From the NCBI GenBank assembly GCA_043424675.1, contig JBHWPB010000080.1, forward strand, positions 1 through 9,495: a DNA stretch of 9,495 nucleotides, written 5' to 3'. The notes beneath the pieces were generated by a model. It worked only from the letters and a program-made list of their open reading frames with translations, ran no database searches and was not told where the DNA came from. The position numbers and the translations under genes were made by a program. Positions 1-4,506 of this stretch are shown here, piece by piece; the stretch's first letter is position 1, and every line of letters begins with the position of its first letter. This stretch comes from JBHWPB01 sp043424675 (GTDB taxonomy: Bacteria; Bacillota; Bacilli; Lactobacillales; Carnobacteriaceae_A).

Positions 1-11
1 TAAGTCACTTT

Positions 12-40
12 AATCCAAACGGTTAGCGTTTGGATTTTTT
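12..40 (+). terminator. Rho-independent terminator or attenuator hairpin before folB
   Basis: A perfect 10-bp stem pairs AATCCAAACG (12-21) with CGTTTGGATT (27-36) around a 5-nt loop, and a run of six T (35-40) follows. This is the classical intrinsic terminator layout. It probably ends an upstream gene outside the window. Only 16 nt separate the T run from the folB ribosome binding site and I see no good promoter there, so folB may be transcribed through this hairpin. In that case it would act as a leaky terminator or as the expression platform of an attenuator. Which role applies cannot be decided without the upstream DNA. Confidence 0.8.
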
Positions 41-55
41 AGATTGTTATTGTGT

Positions 56-62
56 AAAGGAG
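56..62 (+). promoter_or_regulatory. Ribosome binding site that sets the folB start
   Basis: AAAGGAG ends 6 nt before the ATG at 69. The same reading frame is open further upstream, to a TTG at 30, but that codon lies inside the terminator stem and has no Shine-Dalgarno sequence. The ATG at 69 is therefore the start, and it also gives the normal protein length. Confidence 0.85.
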
Positions 63-68
63 CATAAA

Positions 69-431
69 ATGAGTAAAATTAGGATAAACAACCTTAAATT
101 TTATACAAAAAATGGTGTTTTGCCAGAAGAAAGAGTATTAGGTCAGCAACTAGAAGTAGATGTGGAACTCACCTTGCCCCTGGAGAAGGCGGGCAAGTCA
201 GACGATGTGAGCGATACTGTAAGTTACGCTGAAGTGAATGATTTAATTGCCAATCATTTGGAAGAGCATTCTTATGATTTAATTGAAGCAGTCATCAATG
301 GGATTTTAGACGACATCGAAGAAGGATTTGGAGACCGATTGGATGCAGCTCTTATACGCGTCCGGAAATATTCAGTTCCCATGCCTGGTATATTCGATAA
401 TATAGAAATTGAAATGGAGAGAGAATTTTAA
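69..431 (+). CDS. folB: Dihydroneopterin aldolase
   Basis: FolB cleaves 7,8-dihydroneopterin to 6-hydroxymethyl-7,8-dihydropterin and glycolaldehyde in cytoplasmic folate synthesis. The product is 120 residues, the usual length for this one-domain, oligomeric family. Visible landmarks are FYTKNGVLPEER near the N-terminus, DTVSYAEV around residues 49-56, YDLIEAV at 69-75 and KYSVPMPG at 100-107. By alignment from memory with the Staphylococcus aureus enzyme, E21, Y53, E73 and K100 match its active-site Glu22, Tyr54, Glu74 and Lys100, so the enzyme should be active. The ATG at 69 is chosen over the in-frame TTG at 30 because of the ribosome binding site and the family length. It is the first gene of the folate operon, with only 2 nt before folKE. 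No promoter of its own is visible. Confidence 0.95.
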   Translation: MSKIRINNLKFYTKNGVLPEERVLGQQLEVDVELTLPLEKAGKSDDVSDTVSYAEVNDLIANHLEEHSYDLIEAVINGILDDIEEGFGDRLDAALIRVRKYSVPMPGIFDNIEIEMEREF

Positions 432-433
432 TC

Positions 434-1516
434 ATGAAAACAGTATATTTATCTATTGGCAGCAATCTAGGAGATCGCAGAGGACGCCTTGCAAGAGCAA
501 TCAAAACGATGGACTCTATGGATGCCTTAGGGGTAACAGCTATTTCATCCCTTTATGAAACAGCTCCTTATGGTCCTGTTGAGCAAGACAACTTCTACAA
601 TGCGTGTGTGAGATTGAATACGACGCTTGAAGCGGATGATTTATTGACAGTGCTCCAGGGAATTGAAATTTCTGCAGAACGGGAAAAAGATGAGGTATGG
701 GGGCCGCGGACCTTAGATTTAGATATCATCTGGATGGAAGACTCAGAAATGTATACAGATCGCCTTACTATTCCTCACAAAGAAGCTAAAAACCGTCTCT
801 TTGTTCTAGAACCGCTTAAAGAAATATGGCAGGAAGGTCTATTTGACGGAGAAGAGATTGATGATATCATCAATCAGCTAAAAACTGATCCTGAAGAAGA
901 CGATCAGTCGGTGACTTTTCTTCTAAAGCATTGGGTAGAAGAATACGGGTTGGATAGAGACAGCCACGATAAAATAGAAAGTGCGGTACGAGACATTCTC
1001 GATGCGGTCGGAGAAGATCCTGATCGTCCAGGGTTAAAAGAAACACCGGCTCGTGTCGCAAGAATGTATGAGGAAGTTTTCCATGGCCTGATTGAACCGC
1101 CATTTGACGACTTTAAGTTATTCGATTCAGATAATACAGACGATATGGTCGTTGTGAAAGATATTGAATTCTACTCTATGTGTGAACACCACCTTCTTCC
1201 ATTCTATGGAAACGTTCATGTCGCTTATATCCCATCCGATCGTAAAGTTTTAGGTCTAAGTAAATTTGCTCGTCTGGTTCGCTATGCTGCAAGCAGACCG
1301 AATGTCCAAGAAGACTTGACGGTTATGATTGGAGAAGCTCTAGATAAACACATCCCTGTAGAAGGTGTCGCTGTTGCAATCGAAGCAGAGCACATGTGTA
1401 TGACGATGCGTGGAGCAAAAAGCCCAGACAGTTCAACGAACACCTACTATTTCTCTGGTGTATTTGATGAAGACGAAGATACTAAAAACGACTTCTTGAA
1501 ATCACTCGTTCAATAA
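434..1516 (+). CDS. folKE: Bifunctional HPPK / GTP cyclohydrolase I fusion
   Basis: This is one 360-residue chain carrying two folate enzymes. Residues 1 to about 160 are HPPK (FolK), which transfers pyrophosphate from ATP to 6-hydroxymethyl-dihydropterin: SIGSNLGDR at 7-15, GPRTLDLDI at 90-98 with the Mg-binding pair D95/D97, IPH115 and R121. Residues about 172-360 are GTP cyclohydrolase I (FolE), which converts GTP to 7,8-dihydroneopterin triphosphate: SMCEHHLLPF at 248-257, GLSKFARLV at 274-282 and EAEHMCMTMRG at 317-327. The expected zinc ligands C250, H253 and C322 are present. The same fusion is known from Lactococcus lactis as folKE. An acidic linker, around 150-172, joins the domains with no internal stop or start signal. 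One oddity is V88, where the HPPK signature normally has a basic residue before the conserved Trp. A GGAGAGAG ribosome site lies at 416-423 inside the end of folB, so translation is probably coupled. Confidence 0.95.
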   Translation: MKTVYLSIGSNLGDRRGRLARAIKTMDSMDALGVTAISSLYETAPYGPVEQDNFYNACVRLNTTLEADDLLTVLQGIEISAEREKDEVWGPRTLDLDIIWMEDSEMYTDRLTIPHKEAKNRLFVLEPLKEIWQEGLFDGEEIDDIINQLKTDPEEDDQSVTFLLKHWVEEYGLDRDSHDKIESAVRDILDAVGEDPDRPGLKETPARVARMYEEVFHGLIEPPFDDFKLFDSDNTDDMVVVKDIEFYSMCEHHLLPFYGNVHVAYIPSDRKVLGLSKFARLVRYAASRPNVQEDLTVMIGEALDKHIPVEGVAVAIEAEHMCMTMRGAKSPDSSTNTYYFSGVFDEDEDTKNDFLKSLVQ

Positions 1517-1529
1517 AAAGGAAACTATA

Positions 1530-2129
1530 GTGAAAAAAATACTGTGGTTAGCAACAGGCAATCAAGGAAAAATAAAAGAATATGAAGAAGCATTAAATCT
1601 AATGGAAGAAAGAGAACTGTGGGAAATAAAAGCAGTTCCAGACCGGTCTCGAATCGAGATTGAAGAAGACGGTCTGACATATAAAGAGAATGCGAGAAAA
1701 AAAGCTCAAGTTTATGCCGACCTCTTAAGTGCTCCTGTCTTAGGAGATGATGGCGGATTAGAACTCCATGCCTTCCCAGGCGAGCTCGGGTTGAAGACGC
1801 AGCGCGAGGCGCCGTCAAATGCATCAGCTTTTGAGAAAAATGAATGGCTTTTAGAGAAGCTGTCAACTAAAAAAAACCGTGAGGCCACTCTGCATGCCGT
1901 CCTGGTTTATGTTTATCCTGATGGTGAGGAAATTGTGAATGAGAAAGAAACATCCTTCCTGATAGCGGAAAAGCAAAAAGGTGATCAGGGCTTTGGAATG
2001 GACCCTATTTTATATATTCCGGAAAAAGGGAAAACGACAGCTGAACTTTCCCCAGAGGAAAGAAGACACTACAGTCCGCGTTTTTTAGCATTTGAAGAAT
2101 TGATGAAAGAGGTATCTAATGGCTTATAA
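1530..2129 (+). CDS. HAM1/RdgB-family NTP pyrophosphatase, divergent, in the folate operon
   Basis: The family hydrolyses non-canonical purine NTPs (ITP, XTP, dITP) to the monophosphate and pyrophosphate. Family marks in this 199-residue protein are ATGNQGKIKE at 8-17, EEDGLTYKENARKKA at 45-59, the acidic DD pair at 73-74 (LGDDGGLEL) and GFGMDP at 154-159. Several usual motifs are altered: the segment after DDGGLE lacks the common PGVxSARxAG pattern, FGYDP reads FGMDP, and the base-contacting SHR near the C-terminus reads SPR (182-184). The GTG start at 1530 follows AAGGA with a 7-nt gap, and the protein begins as the family does (MKKILWLATGN). It sits between folKE and folP and overlaps folP by 11 nt. 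A similar gene (xtp1) stands in the Lactobacillus plantarum folate cluster, as I recall. I infer a possible role removing pyrophosphate from dihydroneopterin triphosphate. Family membership is firm; the substrate is not. Confidence 0.88.
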   Translation: MKKILWLATGNQGKIKEYEEALNLMEERELWEIKAVPDRSRIEIEEDGLTYKENARKKAQVYADLLSAPVLGDDGGLELHAFPGELGLKTQREAPSNASAFEKNEWLLEKLSTKKNREATLHAVLVYVYPDGEEIVNEKETSFLIAEKQKGDQGFGMDPILYIPEKGKTTAELSPEERRHYSPRFLAFEELMKEVSNGL

Positions 2130-2919
2130 CGTAAAAGAAACTTTAGCAGACAAATTTGTAATTATGGGAATCGTCAATGTAACACCGGATTCTTTTTCGG
2201 ATGGAGGAGATTATAACTCTGTTGAGAGATCTGTTTCTCGAATTAAAAAGATGATCCAACAAGGGGCGAAAATCATAGATCTGGGCGGTCAATCGACACG
2301 GCCAGGGTATGAAGAAGTTCCTCCCGAAGAGGAACTGAATCGCCTGCTGCCCGTTATTGAAGCCGTAAGAGAGTTTTCGGATGTCTTGATCTCTATCGAC
2401 ACTTACTTCCCTGAAGTTGCACGTCAATCTCTAGAAGCTGGAGCGAATATCGTGAATGATATTCATGGCGGAGATAATTTAGAAATGTTAGAAGTTATCG
2501 CCGACCACTCAGAAGCAGGTTATGTTTATATGCATTCAAGAGATCGTGGCGAGACACCGCTTGAAGAAGAAATGAAAAACTATCACGAAGAGATGTTAGA
2601 TAAGTTTGAAAAATATGATATTGATTTAGACCGCGTCAGTTTTGACCCAGGGGTAGGCTGGAAATCACATGAAGATCACATTGCTATTATGAGTGAACCA
2701 GAAAAATACTCTCCTGTAGGTGAACTATCTGTCTTACTTGGCGTATCAAGAAAAAGAACAATTGGAACGATAACAGGTCATGAAAATGCAAAAGATCGTG
2801 ACGTAGGGTCTGCTGTTGCATCTTTGATGGCTTGCGCCAAAGGTGTAAATATCGTACGAGTTCATAATGTCCAAGCGATGGCCGATGCAGTTGCCGTCTA
2901 TCAAGCGTTAAGAAAATAA
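2119..2919 (+). CDS. folP: Dihydropteroate synthase
   Basis: FolP condenses 6-hydroxymethyl-dihydropterin pyrophosphate with p-aminobenzoate to give dihydropteroate, and it is the sulfonamide target. The 266-residue TIM-barrel protein carries both family signatures, IMGIVNVTPDSFSDGG at 15-30 and GAKIIDLGGQSTRPG at 49-63. It also has SIDTY at 92-96, NDIHGG at 113-118, FDPGVGW at 175-181, LGVSRKR at 207-213 and RVHNV at 247-251. These supply the pterin pocket (N20, D94, N113, D176, K212, R247, H249 by motif position) and the mobile loops that bind p-aminobenzoate. The ATG at 2119 has AAAGAGG 6 nt upstream and lies inside the end of the HAM1-like gene, so the two are probably translationally coupled. 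It is the last gene of the folate operon and a strong hairpin follows. The length is normal and I see no sulfonamide-resistance insertion in the loops, though this was judged by eye. Confidence 0.96.
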   Translation: MAYNVKETLADKFVIMGIVNVTPDSFSDGGDYNSVERSVSRIKKMIQQGAKIIDLGGQSTRPGYEEVPPEEELNRLLPVIEAVREFSDVLISIDTYFPEVARQSLEAGANIVNDIHGGDNLEMLEVIADHSEAGYVYMHSRDRGETPLEEEMKNYHEEMLDKFEKYDIDLDRVSFDPGVGWKSHEDHIAIMSEPEKYSPVGELSVLLGVSRKRTIGTITGHENAKDRDVGSAVASLMACAKGVNIVRVHNVQAMADAVAVYQALRK

Positions 2920-2933
2920 TCCATCGTCAAATT

Positions 2934-2978
2934 AAAAAGCTTCCCTGTTTATCTGCTGATAAATTAAAGAAGCTTTTT
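2934..2978 (+). terminator. Intrinsic terminator of the folate operon
   Basis: AAAAAGCTTC (2934-2943) pairs perfectly with GAAGCTTTTT (2969-2978). The 25-nt interior can fold a second short stem, TTTATC (2948-2953) with GATAAA (2958-2963) around TGCT, making a two-part hairpin. The right arm ends in five T and the following ATATTTT keeps the run U-rich. It begins 14 nt after the folP stop codon, as expected for the end of the operon. The flanking A and T runs could let it work in both directions, but no gene on the other strand needs that here. Confidence 0.8.
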
Positions 2979-3020
2979 ATATTTTAAAAATGGATTTGAT
3001 CGAAAAAGGTAACCTCCTAA

Positions 3021-3044
3021 CCCTAATCTCCCACCCTATTCCCC
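3021..3044 (-). other. G-quadruplex motif on the - strand (C-tract run on +)
   Basis: The + strand holds four C tracts, CCC (3021-3023), CCC (3030-3032), CCC (3034-3036) and CCCC (3041-3044), separated by 6, 1 and 4 nt. The complementary strand therefore matches the usual G3-N1-7 quadruplex pattern exactly. It lies between the folP terminator and the predicted murC promoter, in an otherwise very AT-rich gap. Pattern match only; folding and function are not shown. Confidence 0.6.
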
Positions 3045-3056
3045 AATGATACTTAG

Positions 3057-3085
3057 TTTATTTTTAATGCTAAATGGTGTAGAAT
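3057..3085 (+). promoter_or_regulatory. Predicted sigma-A promoter of murC and downstream genes
   Basis: TAGAAT at 3080-3085 is a good -10 element (five of six bases of TATAAT). TTTATT at 3057-3062 is a weak -35 element (three of six of TTGACA) at the ideal 17-nt spacing. The transcript would start near 3092 and leave a leader of about 48 nt before the murC start. It is the best promoter candidate in the gap between the folP terminator and murC. The -35 match is poor, so activation or flanking-sequence help may be needed. Confidence 0.5.
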
Positions 3086-3101
3086 AGGTAAAGAATGCTT
3101 G

Positions 3102-3120
3102 TTATTTATATATTAAATAA
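3102..3120. repeat. AT-only inverted repeat in the presumed murC leader
   Basis: TTATTTA (3102-3108) and TAAATAA (3114-3120) are perfect reverse complements around TATAT, a 19-bp dyad. It lies just after the predicted transcription start and 5 nt before the ribosome binding site, where a repressor operator could sit. It contains only A and T, so chance occurrence in this AT-rich leader is quite possible, and as RNA it would be a weak hairpin. No known operator consensus was recognised. Confidence 0.35.
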
Positions 3121-3139
3121 AAAATAAAGGAAGTTAATC

Positions 3140-4459
3140 ATGAATAATAATAAAACTTATCATTTCGTAGGTATTAAAGGGACAGGAATGAGTGCTTTAG
3201 CTCTTATCTTGCACCATGAAAATTATAAAGTGCAAGGATCAGATGTCAGTCAGAGGTTCTATACACAAAGAGGCCTAGAAGAAGCACATATTCCGATTTT
3301 TGAATTTTCACCGGAGAATATCAGACCGGGCCAAGTGATTATTCAAGGGAATGCATTTGATGAAGACCATCCAGAAATTCAACGCGCAAAAGAATTAAAT
3401 TTAGAAATCATGCGCTATCACACTTTTTTAGGTGAACTGATTGAAAACTATACAAGTGTGGGAGTCACCGGATCCCATGGCAAGACGACTACCACAGGAA
3501 TGCTATCCCATGTGTTAAGTGGAGCACAACCGACCTCATATCTGATTGGAGATGGGACCGGGCACGGCGAACCAGAAGCTCGCTATTTTGTATTAGAAGC
3601 AGATGAATACCGTCGCCATTTCTTATCTTATGAACCAGATTATGCAATTGTTACTAACATTGATTTTGATCACCCAGATTATTTTAACGATTTAGATGAT
3701 GTATTTGACGCTTATCAGAGTTTTTTAGCTGGAGTTCAGAAGATGGCCTTCATCTGTGGCGACGATGAAAATGCTCGTAAACTCACCGCAGAGATTCCAA
3801 TTAAATACTATGGCTTAAAGGATGGTAATGATGTTCAAGCGATAAATATCGAATATGAAACATTCGGTACATCATTTGAAGTTATTATCGATAAACAGTC
3901 TCTAGGGCGTTACGAAATCCCAGTTTTTGGGGACCATAATATTCAAAATGCGCTAGCAGTCATTGCTGTGAATTATTACGAAAACATCAATACAGATAAA
4001 ATCAGAGAAGGATTGAAAAATTATCCTGGTGTGAAACGTCGTTTTGTAGAAAAAGAGGTCGCTGGTCAATTTATTGTAGACGATTATGCGCACCACCCCA
4101 ATGAAATCGAAGTGACTATCAAAGCGGCACGACAACGTTTCCCAGATAAAGAAATCATCGCGATCTTCCAGCCTCATACTTTCTCTAGGACAGAGGCTCT
4201 TTTAGAAGAGTTTGCTGAAACTTTATCGACAGCGGATCGTGTCTATCTCTGTGACATCTTTTCATCCGCCCGTGAACAGTCTGGAAACGTGAGTATTGAA
4301 GATCTGGCCCAGCTCATTGAAACTGATACGACCGTTATTAAGGGAGAAGACGTCACACCTTTATTAGAAAACCATGATGCCGGTAAAGTCATGCTTTTTA
4401 TGGGGGCTGGAGACATCCAAAAATTCGAAGAAAACTATGTAGCACTACTTCAAGACTAA
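3140..4459 (+). CDS. murC: UDP-N-acetylmuramate--L-alanine ligase
   Basis: MurC adds L-alanine to UDP-N-acetylmuramic acid with ATP, the first amino-acid step of cytoplasmic peptidoglycan precursor synthesis. The 439 residues match the three-domain Mur ligase layout and the usual Firmicutes length. An N-terminal UDP-binding Rossmann domain has GIKGTGMSALA at 11-21. A central ATPase domain has the P-loop GVTGSHGKTTTT at 108-119 (K115), LEADEYRRHF at 152-161 and DHNIQNALA at 265-273. The C-terminal domain has VDDYAHHPNEI at 313-323 and FQPHTFSRTEAL at 343-354. The YAHHP and PHTFSRT motifs are typical of MurC rather than MurD, MurE or MurF. The ATG at 3140 has AAAGGAAG 6 nt upstream. It is the first gene after the folate terminator, probably has its own promoter, and probably leads the operon continuing into polA 47 nt downstream. 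Confidence 0.97.
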   Translation: MNNNKTYHFVGIKGTGMSALALILHHENYKVQGSDVSQRFYTQRGLEEAHIPIFEFSPENIRPGQVIIQGNAFDEDHPEIQRAKELNLEIMRYHTFLGELIENYTSVGVTGSHGKTTTTGMLSHVLSGAQPTSYLIGDGTGHGEPEARYFVLEADEYRRHFLSYEPDYAIVTNIDFDHPDYFNDLDDVFDAYQSFLAGVQKMAFICGDDENARKLTAEIPIKYYGLKDGNDVQAINIEYETFGTSFEVIIDKQSLGRYEIPVFGDHNIQNALAVIAVNYYENINTDKIREGLKNYPGVKRRFVEKEVAGQFIVDDYAHHPNEIEVTIKAARQRFPDKEIIAIFQPHTFSRTEALLEEFAETLSTADRVYLCDIFSSAREQSGNVSIEDLAQLIETDTTVIKGEDVTPLLENHDAGKVMLFMGAGDIQKFEENYVALLQD

Positions 4460-4506
4460 TAACTTTAGCGATTCGAAAAATATAAATTATAATAAAGGAG
4501 CTTTTC

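Noticed and set aside
46..53. Promoter between the first hairpin and folB (TATTGT at 48-53)
   Set aside because: No matching -35 element is found at 16-18 nt, and transcription would start within the folB ribosome site.
870..1103. Open frames on the - strand within folKE and similar ones within the HAM1-like gene, folP, murC, polA, mutM, coaE and nrdR
   Set aside because: All are shadows of well-supported + strand genes; they lack ribosome sites and recognisable protein motifs.
3013..3019. CCTCCTA on the + strand as a Shine-Dalgarno sequence (TAGGAGG) for a gene on the - strand
   Set aside because: No ATG, GTG or TTG follows at a usable distance on the - strand, and no open frame of any length continues from it.
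2990..3049. Small ORF of 19 codons (ATG at 2990, TGA at 3047) as a murC leader peptide
   Set aside because: No ribosome binding site precedes it, it lies upstream of the predicted murC promoter, and its sequence shows no run of regulatory codons. The C-tract run through it better explains its composition.
3102..3120. The AT dyad as an NrdR box
   Set aside because: It lacks the C and G bases of the usual ACA-CWATATATWG-TGT type box and occurs only once, whereas NrdR boxes usually come in pairs next to nrd genes.
4488..4493. Perfect TATAAT just before polA as a promoter -10 element
   Set aside because: It abuts the polA ribosome site (4494-4500). Transcription would start at about 4500, leaving the Shine-Dalgarno sequence off the mRNA, and the -35 position 17 nt upstream reads TTAGCG, a poor match. 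The short gap favours co-transcription with murC.
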